A stretch of DNA of 64,000 nt, from positions 2,595,001 through 2,659,000 of the forward strand of contig CM069768.1 of the NCBI GenBank assembly GCA_036169595.1, given 5' to 3'. The position numbers and the translations under genes are program-made. Position 1 is the stretch's first letter. Each line of letters begins with the position of its first letter. The notes beneath the pieces were generated by a model. The model did no database searches, was not told the origin of the DNA, and was given only the letters and a program-made list of their open reading frames with translations. The stretch comes from Dictyostelium firmibasis (lineage: Eukaryota > Evosea > Eumycetozoa > Dictyosteliales > Dictyosteliaceae). Positions 52,591 through 64,000 of the stretch are shown here, piece after piece.

Positions 52591-53924
52591 ATGCAAAATG
52601 ATGTAAAAACGTTATTATTGCTGGGATTAACAGCAACTATTTCATATTACACTCTTCAAAGGTATCAAGAGTATTCAAAAAGAAAAAGCTATTTCTCCTT
52701 TTTAAAAAACCATAAGGTATTTAGCAATTATTTTTTTTTTTTTTTTTTTCAATACACAAATAATTAACAAATGGTATATTTCCTATTATTAAAAAAGAAC
52801 ATAAAAGAGATATCAAAAATGGACTTCAACTCATATGAATTAGATATCTTATCAAACTTAGTTATACCAGAAAAAAATTTTACAACATTTGATGATATAG
52901 GTGGATTAGATAATATTATACAAGATTTAAAAGATACTATTTTTTTCCCATTGGAAGCATCAAAATTATCGTTTATTGGTGGCAATGGTCACCACAGCGA
53001 CATATTCTCCGTACCAAAAGGTATCTTATTATATGGTCCACCAGGTACTGGTAAAACAATGTTAGCAAGAGCAATAGCACATCATTGTGATTATAATTTT
53101 TTAAGTATGTTTAAAATCAATAGTTGATCATATGATAATTATTATGATGATGATGATTTTAATTATTATTATTTTTTTTTTTTTATATATGTAAAGCAAT
53201 TGATAATTCGAAATTAGATAGTAAATGGTATGGAGAGACAGAGAAAATGGTATCAGCAATGTTTTCAGTTGCAAAAAAGATTCAACCAACAATTATATTT
53301 ATAGATGAAATTGATGCAATGGTTTCAAATAGAGGAGAAATGGAACATGAAGTATCACAGAGTAAAAAATCATTACTCTTACAATTTTGGGATGGTTTCG
53401 AAAATTCAAATAATGACAGAATCATTATAATGGGTGCAACCAATAGACCAAATTCAATTGATCCTGCATTCTTAAGAAGATTACCAAAACGTATAAAAGT
53501 TGATTTACCCGATCTTAATCAAAGAAAACATATTTTACAAATTGTAATATATATAATATAATATAATATATCATTTATTTATTTGTTTTATTTATTAATA
53601 TTAACCAATAACAACACCCCCCCCACAATAACCTCATAAATATAATTTTAGATTTTAAAACCTTATGTAGATAATAATAATTTTAATTACGATAAACTTG
53701 CAAATTTAACCAAAGGTTACTCAGGTTCAGATTTAAAGGAATTATGTAAAAACGCCTCAATGTGTATGTATAATAATGTGACAATATATAATAATTAATA
53801 ATTTTTTATTAATTAATATACATTTATTTTTACATATATAGATTTTTTAAGGAATAAAACAAAAAATGATAACAAAGAATTAACACTAGGGTTGAAAGAC
53901 TTTGAAAAAGTATTACAACAATAA
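52591..53924 (+). CDS. Msp1/ATAD1-type membrane AAA ATPase, 324 aa
   Basis: Exons are 52591-52716, 52798-53104, 53197-53543, 53652-53763 and 53842-53924 (325 codons). Msp1/ATAD1 extracts mislocalised tail-anchored proteins from the mitochondrial outer membrane and peroxisomes. ATG 52591 is preferred because the open frame upstream has no ATG. An N-terminal membrane helix (LLLLGLTATISYYTL) precedes the family block FDDIGGLDNIIQDLKDTI. Walker A GPPGTGKT and the pore loop and sensor region KWYGETEKMV follow. Walker B is IIFIDEIDAM, with NRPNSIDPAFLRR carrying the arginine fingers. The C-terminal lid has KGYSGSDLKELCKNAS. The length (324) is close to yeast and human orthologues. Confidence 0.93.
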
Positions 53925-54551
53925 AATTTTGAAATCCAAAAAAAAAAAAAAAAAAAAAAATTAAAATTGAAATAAAAAAAAAAATAAATATAAAGGATTT
54001 TGATTTTATTTTATTTGAAATGAAAAAAAAAAAAAAAAAAAAAAAAACGATGCATTATGATAAAAACAAAAGTAAATTTGAGATTAGAAGATTGCGAAAT
54101 TCGATTTCATCCAATTTCATATGAAAATGATTTCTTTTTTTTTTTATTTTTTTTTATTTAATTTTTTTAATTTTTTTTTAATTTTTTTTTGTTTTTTTTT
54201 CATTTTATTTAATTTTTTCCAACTTATTTTTCACACCAATTTTTTGCGACGTTGTTTGCTTGGAAATCAAAATCACCAAAAAAAAAAAAAAACAAGTCAG
54301 AACTATTTTTAATTTAAATACTTAAGCCAGCATTGCAAAAAATAATTAAAATATATTAAATAAAAATAAAAATAAAAATAAAAATATTTCAAAAAAAAAA
54401 AAAAATTAAAAATTTTAAAAAAAAAATATATTTAAACAATAAACCACAACAAACGCATTTCTCAAAACTAGTAATATTTGAAATTAATGAAGATAATAAA
54501 ATAATAAATAAATATTTATATTGAGGAGAAAAAAAAAAAAAAAAAAACATC
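53925..54551. other. A+T-rich spacer, 627 bp
   Basis: Between two plus-strand genes. A 24-codon frame near 54050 (MHYDKNKSKFEIRR...) has no supporting context. No other feature. Confidence 0.65.
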
Positions 54552-54855
54552 ATGACAAGTTTTAATAGTTTATATGAAACAGATGATAACAGTGGCAGTA
54601 GTAGTGGTAACAATAAAAATGGAAATCCATTATCTTTATCATCGATGATACCGATTAGGAATAGGAAACTTAGTGATCCAACAATTTATGATAATAATAG
54701 TAATAATAATAATAATAATAATAATATTAACAGTAGTATCAATATTGAGAATGATTATTTAATGGAAAATCACCAAAGTCCAAATAATAGTAGTAATAAC
54801 TTATTACCATTTTTAATACCATCAGCTAATTTATCATCAGGTGATATTAATAATA

Positions 54856-54910
<55 letters not shown>

Positions 54911-56319
54911 ATATAGTAACAGTAATAATAATAATAATAATAATTATTTATCAAATTCAATGGGAGGTAGATCATCATCATTATCATTAGGAAGTAGTGG
55001 TGATAATGCATTTATAAAAAATTTACACCATGGTGGTGGTAGTGGATATCATAGTCAACACTTTGGACATAATAGCAATAATAGTAATAGTAATCAATCA
55101 AATAATATTAATAATAGTCAGAATCAAAATAATCAACAAAAAAAAAAATATAAAAAAAGTGAGAGGAATTTAATGTGTTGGGTATCATTTGTATTGGTGA
55201 TAACACAATTGTTAGGTATATTTATGTTTTCACAAGGGTTTTTCCCAAGAAAGACAACATTGGAGGGATACAATTCATTCAGCAACTATGAACCATCATG
55301 CACTGCTGATAATGGCGAGATAAAAGTTGATGCACAATTTGGAAAGGTTGTATTTATGTTGGTGGATGCATTCAAGAGTAGTTTTCTATTTGGAGAGGAG
55401 AACTCACAAACTATGAGTTTCACTCAATCCCTACTGGATAGTGGAAGAGCACATGGATATATTGCTCGTGCTGATGCACCAACTGTAACATTACCAAGAA
55501 TAAAAGCATTACTAAGTGGTGGTATACCAAGTTTTGTGGATTTCATTAATAATTTCAATAGCCAAACCTTAAAAGAGGATAATCTTTTATATCAAATGAA
55601 ACAATCAAATAAATCCATGTTATTCTTTGGTGATGATACTTGGTTAAAACTATTTCCAGACTATTTTAAAAGACATGATGGTACAACTAGCTTTTATGTT
55701 GCTGACACAGTGGAAGTCGATCTTAATGTTACAAGACATTTAGTGCCAGAGTTGAATAATGATGATTGGGATGTGATGTTTTTACATTATCTAGGATTGG
55801 ATCATATTGGTCATCTAGAAGGACCACATAGTAATTTAATGAAACCAAAACAAAAAGAAATCGATGAAATCATTAAATTGATACATACGAAACTATTAGA
55901 AAAAGATAAGATAGAAATGGAAAAATATTTAAATCATCAATCAATTATTAATAATAATAATAATAACCAAGATGACCAACTTAACACATTCGATAAAATA
56001 GAGAAACCTTTACCAACTTTATTTATATTTTGTAGCGATCATGGTATGAATGAAATTGGTAATCATGGTGGTTCTTCAGATTCTGAAACTTCTGCTGTAC
56101 TAGTTTTAATGAGTTCACTATACTATAATCAAAATGATATAATAATTGATCATAATAATTTCGAAATTAAAAATAATCATCATATTGATGAAAATGATAC
56201 TAATAATAATTTTAATAATAGTAAAAATAATAATACCAATAATAATACCAATAATAATACCAATAATAATACCAATAATAATACCAATAATAACACCAAT
56301 AATAATAATAATAGTAATA

Positions 56320-56416
<97 letters not shown>

Positions 56417-58904
56417 AAATATAAATAATAACCAAATAGATGAAGAAAATAAAAATGAAATTAAAAATGAAGAATCAATATCAAAGAAAGAGATTGAAGA
56501 CAATTTAATGGTTGGACAAGGTAGAAGTGATACACATTATCATGATCCAGAGATTTTACCAAGATTTCCGCCAGGATTACCACCAAAAGAGATTAGCCAA
56601 GTTGATTTAGTACCAACATTATCATTATTATTAGGTTTACCAATACCAAAGAACAGTTTAGGTAGTTTAATACCAGAACTCTTTGAAAAGTTCATACCAA
56701 GTGAACAGTATTTACGTGCGTTAGAGATTAATTGTCAACAACAAATTGAAATTATTAAACACAACTCTATCTTTTGGAAGGATGGAGTTGCTTCAAATCC
56801 ACACATTTCATCGTTATTGAAAATGTTTACAGACGCACAACAATATCATAGTAGTTGGATTACAACACCTTCTCATTCAAGTTTTAATGATAATGCAGCC
56901 GAGCTCTACTTAGAATTTCTCTCAAAGGTTCAAGATCAATTCAAATCTCTTTTGACCACTTTTGATGATAATCTATTAATAGTAGGTATACTATTGATTG
57001 GTTCAAGTGCTTTAGTAACCCTATTGATTACAATCTCTACGATTGGTGTCTCTGAACATAATGGTACCTTTGAAATTAAAGGTGTTAAATTTATAATGAC
57101 CTTTGTTGGTTTAATTATTATACTTTTAACATTTCATTTTGGTATCATTTGTAAAAGTAATAGTGTTGATAAGAGTAATAATAATGAATCTTCTCCTTCC
57201 TCTTCTTCTTCTTCGCCTATAAGTAATAATAATTTAAATCCATTTTGTACAAATGAATTTAGATATGGCGTATTTAGTTTTATATTTACAGCATTATCAC
57301 TATTAATTGGATTCAATGCATTAATTTCAAAAAATAATATAAAGTTTTGGAGTCTTGCAACTTTATCTCCATTACAATTAAGAAAAGAGAAATATGTTTT
57401 AATCGTTGGTACGATTTTACATTTAATAAGTTTATTTGGAAGTTCTTTAGTTGAGGAAGAACATTTAACTTGGTATTTTTTAACAACTTCTGTTATTGTA
57501 CTTCAAATGGCTCCTCATTCAATTAGTGTATTCTTTTATCTAACAAATTGGGTATCTTCATTTAGTAGTACTAGTAGCGGTTCTAGTAGTGGTAGCGGTG
57601 GTTCTAATCAACAACATCGTGGTAACAAACAACAATCACTTCAACAAATGTTTATACTATTGGGTATTTTGGTTTGTTTAAGAGTCTTTAGAATTTGGAA
57701 TCAAACTGGTATAAAATGGATGGATGATCCAACTCTATTGGAAGAGGGTTCATCCTACATCGATGTTGGTAGATTTTTAAATTCTCCAAACATACTCAGC
57801 TCATCAATTATGTGGATATTATCATTGGCTAGTATCATTACACCTTGTTATTATGTTTTTGGTGTCTTGGATGATTTAGAGGAACAACGTGGTGGTATTT
57901 CACCATTACTTTCAAAGATATATAAAATGACCATTGTAATACTATCGGTATTCTTATTTTGTTATAAATGGGAATACATAAGTAAAGAGTTAATTAATCC
58001 GGCTTACATTGCAAGAGTTGTCTACTTTTGTTGGGCTGTTTTACAGGTGATAACTTTTTCATTCCCATATTTCTCCAAAAAGGATAGAGTTTCAGTTCAA
58101 CAACAACAACAAACATTAATAATTTTACCACAAACTTGGTTCATTGCAACTTTGAAATATTTACCAACATTAGTGACTGTCAATATGTACATGTTGTTCT
58201 TATTGTTACATAAAGTTCACAATATGTTCCTACTCACCATTATGGGTGTAATTGCTCATTACTATATTCTCTATCTCTTGGAGGATACAGGTAGACGTGC
58301 AAAGAGTGGAATGACTGGTGTTTGTGTTGGAATGATTTGTTTGGGTTGGTTAGGTCAATTTGGTTATTTTGCATTCGGTAATTCAAACTCTTTAGCAAGT
58401 ATAGATATTTCCGGTAGCTATACAGCATTGATCGATTATAATCAGTATCTCGTTGGAATTCAAACCCTATTGATTGGTTATACCTCTCAATTGTTCTTCT
58501 TTTTCGTATCATTAGCTTATGTCACCCATTTGGCCGTTAAATCCATTAGCAATAGTAATCATCAACAAGAACCATCATTACTTCCAACTCCAGGTACAAG
58601 CTCTGATATTATTGATGAATTACAATGGTATAGTTTGGTCGGTGCTCTATTAGATTGTGGTATTCGTTGGACAAATATCTTTATCTTTAGTATTTGTATT
58701 CTTATTCAACGTTACCATCTTTTCATTTGGACTGTTTTCTCTCCAAAATATATTTACGAAGTGTTGGATGTAACTTTGGTTTTAATTAAATCAATCCTAT
58801 TGGCTGCTTTTATAATTTACCTTAGATCACTATCATTTGTAAAAGAAAAACAGGTTGAAAATAATTCATTGGGTACCTCTCAAAATATAAATAAAGAAGA
58901 ATAA
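54552..58904 (+). CDS. pigG: PIG-G, GPI ethanolamine phosphate transferase 2, 1450 aa
   Basis: Single exon with ATG at 54552. The enzyme adds ethanolamine phosphate to the second mannose of GPI anchors in the ER lumen. A low-complexity Asn/Ser cytosolic N terminus (about 210 residues) precedes one membrane helix (LMCWVSFVLVITQLLGIFMF). The alkaline-phosphatase-like catalytic domain is of PIG-G type: FMLVDAFKSSF, ADAPTVTLPRIKALLSGGIP, FFGDDTWLKLFPDYF, DGTTSFYVADTVEVDLNVTR and HYLGLDHIGHLEGP. Its later part is CSDHGMNEIGNHGGSS. A long Asn/Thr insert separates the latter from LVPTLSLLLGLPIPKNSLG. The C-terminal half has a dozen or more hydrophobic membrane segments. The combination DTWLKLFP and NVTRHL distinguishes PIG-G/Gpi7 from PIG-O and PIG-N. 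Confidence 0.95.
56234..56416. repeat. 12-bp ACCAATAATAAT repeat grading into (AAT)n
   Basis: Codes TNNN units followed by a pure Asn tract inserted in the catalytic domain of PIG-G. Confidence 0.9.
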
Positions 58905-59173
58905 AAAAAAAGTAAAAAAAAAAATAAAAACAAACAAAATTAAAATCAACGAAAATAAAAAACGATTTAGAGTTAATCTAAAGTTAAATTTTTTCTCAAA
59001 GAAATAAGATTACGTTGTGTTTACAAAAAGAATAAAAATAATAAATGTGGATAGTTTGGTTTTTTAATTTTTAATTTTTTTTTTTTCAAAAAATAATTAA
59101 ATTTAGTATTTATATTTTAAGATTTACAATAATTTTTTTATATAATTTGATGGTTTTGTGGGTTTTTGATTTT

Positions 59174-61273
59174 TTACATTAATTTATAGGTTTTAACTTC
59201 ACAGCCATATGCAGTTGGTAATAATGAAATTACAGTGTTTAATGGTATATTAATATATGGGAATTTTTCAATTGGTTCCCCTGTAATATAACCATATAAA
59301 CATCTTAATGGTGCTGGGTGACTCACTATTAAAGATGTGTTTTTAGCTGTTATTTTTGGAAAGAAAAAAAAAAAAAGAATTAGTATTTTTTTCACCACAA
59401 TTATTTAATTTCTTTTTTCTCAAAAATACATACTTCTCTCTAATTCTAAAATCACAGATTCCAATCTTTGAATTACATCTAAATAACATTCACCTCTTGG
59501 TATTCTATAGCCTAATTTATCGTCACTATGAGCACCAAATTCTTCTGGCATCTTTTTTAAGATATCCTCTCTCGTTAAACCTTGCCATTCTCCACGATCC
59601 AAGTCATCCAATGCTTTTACATGAATTTTTGGATGTGGTATATATTGTGCCGTTCTAATTGATCTTTTAAATGTTGATGTCCAAACTGTAACTTCTTCAT
59701 TTTGTGAATTTTCATCAACCCATGAAGCTAATCTGTGTGAAAAATTTTCTCCTTCTGCTGTTAATTCTGAATCACCACCTTTTCTGTAATATTTAAGAGA
59801 AATAAAAATATATTAGTATTTGATTTATTATTTTTTATAAAAAAAAAAAAAAAAAATTTTGCACAAACCTTCCTAAAACTTCCCACTCAGATTCACCAGA
59901 TCTACATAATAAAATTGGGCGTGGTGTTAAATGTAAATTCATTAATAAAAACATTATTCTACTTGGTAAATAACCTGTAATGTTATTTGCTATAATCTTT
60001 TTACCAACATCAAATAATTTAATATATTGAAGTTGATCGGATTTGTCAATGCTAACATATTCCTTTTCATAGTATGACAATCTTTCTCTAAAATGATTAA
60101 CTGCTTCTGCTTGACTATGATGTTCATAATCTGGTGATGACTTCCAATTTTCAATCATATTTGTTTCAATTTTTTCTAAAAAAAAAAAGTAAGAAATATT
60201 AACATTATTAGAATATACAATTGTATATTAAAAATCTATAGAATGATACAAACTTTTGTCAGTCATAAAAGATTCAACGAAAATTACTTTTTCAATACCC
60301 TCTCTTGCGCATCTTGATAAAATTAATTGTCTTCTTTCGGTAGTTAGATTGGTAGCATCAAAGATACCAGCTTGAGCACCAGAATTTAACCAAGCCATCA
60401 TATCATCGATTGCAGCTACAGCCATATGTAATCTAACTCTTGATGCATCTATATTACCTGGATCAAAGAATTCAGCTGGTTGTTTTGCACCCAATCTTAA
60501 TCTTCTATAATCTCCAACAGTGAATACCTTTGCCGGTACCCCCATCCAATTTAATAGATTCCTAACCTTTCTACTAATATATGTTTTACCTGACGCTGGT
60601 AATCCGACCATTACTACAACAATCTTATCAGATTCAAATCCTGTATAAACATATTGTCTTTTTTTACCCTCTGTAATTACTATAATAAATTAAATAAAAT
60701 TATTTTTAAAAAAGTTAGATTAGTTTTTAATAAAACTCTATCACCATCATATTACAATCTTTCATCCTAGAGTTTATGAATGATTAATATTATTATCACA
60801 AATTTTCAAAGTTTATAAGATACTATACAATCAGATGAACCTTTTCTCATTTCTAAAGTACAGCCTGGGTATAAATCGCTAATTTCATCCAATTCGTATA
60901 ATGTTTTAGTTTGTCTATGTTTAATAACGAATGGAGTTAATGTATCTTTATTGTATTCTGGGAAAAGTGTAAAGAATAGGTCGTTCAAGTCTTCCAAAGT
61001 TTTTCCATTGAATGATGTGGCTTTCATTTTACCACGAACTTTAAAGAAAATAATAAGTTTATTTTCATCTTTTTGTTGTTGATGTTCTATTAATTATGGT
61101 TTTGAGTAATAATTTAATGTGGTTATTGGTAATGTTTTTATGTGTGGTGTATTGATGTGTTTTTTTTTTTTTTTTTTTTTAAATTTAATTTAATTAATAT
61201 CAAGTTTAAACTTTTGAAGTAAAATTTTACAATATTTTATATACAATTATTATTTACCATTACTTGTTGTCAT
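59174..61273 (-). CDS. 6-phosphofructo-2-kinase (fructose-2,6-bisphosphatase domain likely inactive), 493 aa
   Basis: Exons are 61258-61273, 60829-61038, 60254-60679, 59869-60175, 59434-59783 and 59174-59346 (494 codons). The bifunctional family makes and degrades fructose-2,6-bisphosphate, the activator of phosphofructokinase. The kinase domain has Walker A GLPASGKTYISRK (about 99), VFTVGDYRR, FDATNTT-like FDATNLT, and SRIMFLLMNLHLTPR. The phosphatase domain follows with LCRSGESEWEVLGRKGGDSELT, DDLDRGEWQGLTREDI, YRIPRGECYLDVIQRLE and IVSHPAPLRCLYGYI. The catalytic phospho-accepting His of the RHGES motif is Ser310 here, so phosphatase activity is probably lost, as known for yeast Pfk26. Residues 1-75 form an extra N-terminal domain (KATSFNGKTLEDLNDLFFTL ... 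TLYELDEISDLYPGCTLEMR) reminiscent of the Aip3/Bud6-SRCIN1 N-terminal region. Confidence 0.93.
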
Positions 61274-61308
61274 TATTTATAAATAATTGTATTGCTTATT
61301 ATTTACTT

Positions 61309-61353
<45 letters not shown>

Positions 61354-61765
61354 AAATTAAAAAAAATTAAAAAAAAATGAAAAAAAATAAATTAATTTAA
61401 AAAAAAAATAAAAAAAAAAGGGTGGAAAGAAATTTTTTTAGGCATAATATCTATTTTATTTTTTTCTGAATTAAGTTTTTAGATAAAAACCCAATCTTTG
61501 TTTATTGGACGAGATTTAATAAATTTTTCTTAAGGGCGAAAAACAAATAATTTTTTGAGAAAAAAAAACATATCCAAAAAAAAAAAAAAAAAATCAATTG
61601 TGGTGGAACAAATAATTTTTTATTTAAAAATAAATTTAAATGAATTAAACAAATTAAATTTAAATATTTAAGTTTAAACTTTTTTTTTTTTTTTTTAATG
61701 ATACTTTTATTTTTTTATTTTTATTTTTTTTTGTTTTATTATTATCTTTTTAATTTTATTTTAAT
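61274..61765. other. A+T-rich spacer, 490 bp
   Basis: Upstream of the 6-phosphofructo-2-kinase gene and downstream of nop9. Homopolymers only. Confidence 0.65.
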
Positions 61766-64000
61766 TTATTTTTTTTTATTTTTTGATGAAGAGTTAGAGT
61801 TAAAAATATCATCAATTTCATCTTGTTGTTGTTCATTTTTTTTTTCATTTGATTTTTTAGATTTCTTTTTTGGTTGTTCATCTTCTTGTTCTTCTTGATC
61901 ATTATCGTTGTCTTCATTATAGTCACCTTCTACTTTTTCAATTTCTTGTTGTTTTTTATTTGATTTTGAAGAAGAGGATTTTTTATTTGTTGTTGAATCT
62001 TTTTCATTTTCATTATCATTTAAAAGATCAGAGAATAATTTTCTCTTTTTATCCTTTGAGTTTACTTCATTTGCCCAACTATCTTTCTTTTTCTTATATT
62101 TATTAATTTGACAAATCATTAAAACGTAACGACCACATGGACGAGCGAATAAACGTTCCTCTTCTTTCATCAATTCAACAGCAATAACATCTTTTTGCTT
62201 GAAATCAGCGATTTTATACATTTTCTCAATGGAATAGCTTCCATAACGATCCTCGCCAATTGTTACGAAATTACCATTGAATTTAACGATCAATTGACTC
62301 TTCTTTGGTAATGGTACATTGGTACTTTCTAAAAATGCATCTAATACTTTACTACCGATAACGTTTGTAGCTAAAGAGATTAAATATTCTATATCCAATG
62401 AAAGGAAACTTTCAATGGCAGTTTTGTTAAAGTCATTTGAGAATTTGAATAATAATTGAAGTATGGCAGCACCACAAGCGGAATACATTTGATTATGTGA
62501 TACATTACCCTCCAATGCCAATAAATATTTTGCGATATCTTTTTGATCAGTCTTATAGTTTGGTAAGATAGATTCATTCAAATGTTTGATTATCTCTTTT
62601 TCATAGTTTGACCATTTCAATGATTGTTCAATTAGTTTCTGTACGAGTAAACCTCTACCCATCTTAAAGAGTTGTTTAAAGTTATCTTTAAACTCTTGAA
62701 TTAAAGTTAAGAAATGACCCTCACGATGACAATGATCAATCATTTGTTGAACTACATGATTTGCATAGAAATCTTCTGAAAGATCAATTAAATCATGTTT
62801 ACATAATTGAATTAATTCTAAAAATATCTCTTCTGGTGCTGTCTTTACAATGATTTCACAAAATACTGATCCGAATTGATTCTTCATTGCCTTAATGAAT
62901 TGTTTCTTTGAAAATTCAGGATTTGACATTTTAATGAATGATTCTAACCATGAACGATAGATTTCAACTGGTGCATTCGATAAAACTTGGAAAATAGATT
63001 TAATGGTTTCAATTGGTTCTTTTTGAGTTGAATATTTAACCATATTAGATTTAATTGGTTCTTTAATCTTCTCTAATATATCTTTTAATTTATCTGTAAA
63101 TTCTTTTGAAACTGGATATTCATTTGAATCTGGTTTCTCTTGTTGTTCTAATTCTAACATTCTCTCTTTATATGGTTTTTTCTTACCACCAAAACCTGAT
63201 TGATTGTGTTGATCCATACCACCATTTGGTAATTTCTTTTCTTTTACAGTACCAGATAAAATTAAAATTAATGATGAAAATACATAACTTGCATATCTAT
63301 CAGTAACGGTTTTTAATATATCTTTTAAGAGTAAATCACATAAACTAAATAGAATTTCATTGAATGTATTCAATGTTTCTTTATCGGATCTATTTACAAT
63401 CTTTGGTGTTGATCTTAATAAACCTTCAATAACTCTAGATCCATTGGCATCTTGAATTAACTTTTCAAATTCTTTACTGAATGATTCAAAAAATTTAACA
63501 ATAACTTTTGGATCTTTACATTTTTGAAACATTGATTCTAAAACTAAACTTGTCTTTTTATCACATGCTACTAAACTTTCTTTACCTTCAATTTCTTTAT
63601 ATGCATTTTCAATTATAATATCAATCTCTATAAAAAAAAAAATTAGTTTTAGTTAGAAAAAAAAATTAAATATTTCATGTATTATTTTTATATTAAATAT
63701 TTTACCTTCTTGGTCAACAGCTTCTTCTTGTTTATGAATTAATGATTCGATTCTTGTGAAATATGATCTTGTATCTAAATCCAATTGGGCTGCTGATGGA
63801 TTACTAGCATCTTCAACTATAAATTCTTCATCATCTTGTTGTCTATTTGGTCTTCTGTTATCATTTCTATCACCATTTCTATCGTTGGATCTTCCACCTC
63901 TACCACCACCTCTACCACCACCTCTACCACTATTTCTATCACCATTTCTATCACCATTTCTATCACCATTTCTATCACCATTTCTATCACCATTTCTATC
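61766..64000 (-). CDS. nop9: Nop9, Pumilio-repeat nucleolar protein (5' end beyond window)
   Basis: Visible exons are 63706-64000 (continuing past the right end) and 61766-63627, joined in phase 1. Nop9 is a Pumilio-repeat RNA-binding protein needed for 40S pre-rRNA processing in the nucleolus. The visible part begins in RNGD repeats and RGG boxes (GRGGGRGG). Then comes YFTRIESL...EAVDQEEIDIIIENAYKE, typical of the Nop9 N-terminal region. Puf-like helical repeats follow, such as LIQDANGSRVIEGLLRS, DRYASYVFSSLILIL, YANHVVQQMIDHC, GRGLLVQKLIEQS, GSKVLDAFLEST, GSYSIEKMYKIA and GRYVLMICQINKYKK. The C-terminal 100 residues are Lys/Asp/Glu/Ser-rich with basic nuclear-localisation-like clusters (KKKSKKSNEKK). 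The start codon is not in the window. Confidence 0.9.
63941..64000. repeat. 12-bp tandem repeat coding RNGD
   Basis: Five consecutive ACCATTTCTATC units reaching the window edge. Read on the minus strand as DRNG/RNGD repeats of nop9. Confidence 0.9.

Noticed and set aside
54050-54124. Possible 24-codon peptide MHYDKNKSKFEIRR...
   Set aside because: Too short, with no intron or context, in an intergenic spacer.

Overview
The window is nuclear DNA of a social amoeba and most likely Dictyostelium discoideum. Intergenic DNA and introns are almost pure A+T. Introns are short with GTAAGT/GTATGT donors and T-rich acceptors. Coding regions carry long AAT (Asn) and CAA (Gln) tracts, and the recognisable proteins are typical amoebozoan versions. 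I see 22 protein-coding genes and one tRNA gene. I see no CRISPR array, no intact transposon, and no retroelement or virus-like element.

Layout. 1-1088 (-): 3' part-missing gene for an Asn-rich Cys-motif protein. 4131-4380 (+): tiny hssA-like gene. 5031-6114 (-): unrecognised acidic/hydrophobic protein. 6865-11572 (+): cohesin smc3, convergent with nsfA (NSF, 11712-14549, -). 16023-19568 (+): metallo-beta-lactamase-type cyclic nucleotide phosphodiesterase with two cNMP-binding domains. 20014-24631 (+): WASH-complex subunit FAM21, convergent with a protein arginine methyltransferase (24737-26014, -). 26461-26544 (+): tRNA-Leu(CAG). 27068-27517 (+): KGD4/MRPS36-like mitochondrial protein, convergent with THOC3 (27696-28960, -). 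29384-29974 (-): Gln-rich protein. 31776-34877 (+): ankyrin-repeat protein. 35796-36122 (+): second hssA-like gene. 36573-38651 (+): acyl-CoA oxidase, convergent with a PLP group IV decarboxylase (38787-40183, -). 40677-43015 (+): HAP2/GCS1 gamete fusogen. 43333-45147 (-): 14-exon NlpC/P60 protein. 45749-52058 (-): UBR-family E3 ligase. 52591-53924 (+): Msp1/ATAD1 AAA ATPase. 54552-58904 (+): PIG-G. 59174-61273 (-): 6-phosphofructo-2-kinase. 61766 to past the right end (-): Nop9.

The genes are mostly unrelated housekeeping functions (cohesion, vesicle fusion, WASH-dependent sorting, mRNA export, peroxisomal beta-oxidation, N-degron proteolysis, GPI anchors, glycolytic control, ribosome assembly) and do not form an operon-like system. 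Convergent pairs are tightly packed (about 105-320 bp) and divergent pairs share 0.5-1.5 kb A+T-rich promoters.

The most notable observations are these. (1) The NlpC/P60 gene has its catalytic domain split by a Ser/Gly linker built from tiny repeated phase-1 exons. (2) The PFK-2/FBPase-2 has Ser in place of the phosphatase catalytic His and carries an added N-terminal domain. (3) A PTS2 peroxisomal signal in the acyl-CoA oxidase is completed only by splicing. (4) Large A-rich-sense trinucleotide tracts sit inside introns of three essential genes. (5) A coding-like remnant lies inside an inverted repeat near 4.8 kb. All exon joins were made by eye from reading frame and splice consensus, and every multi-exon total is divisible by three.
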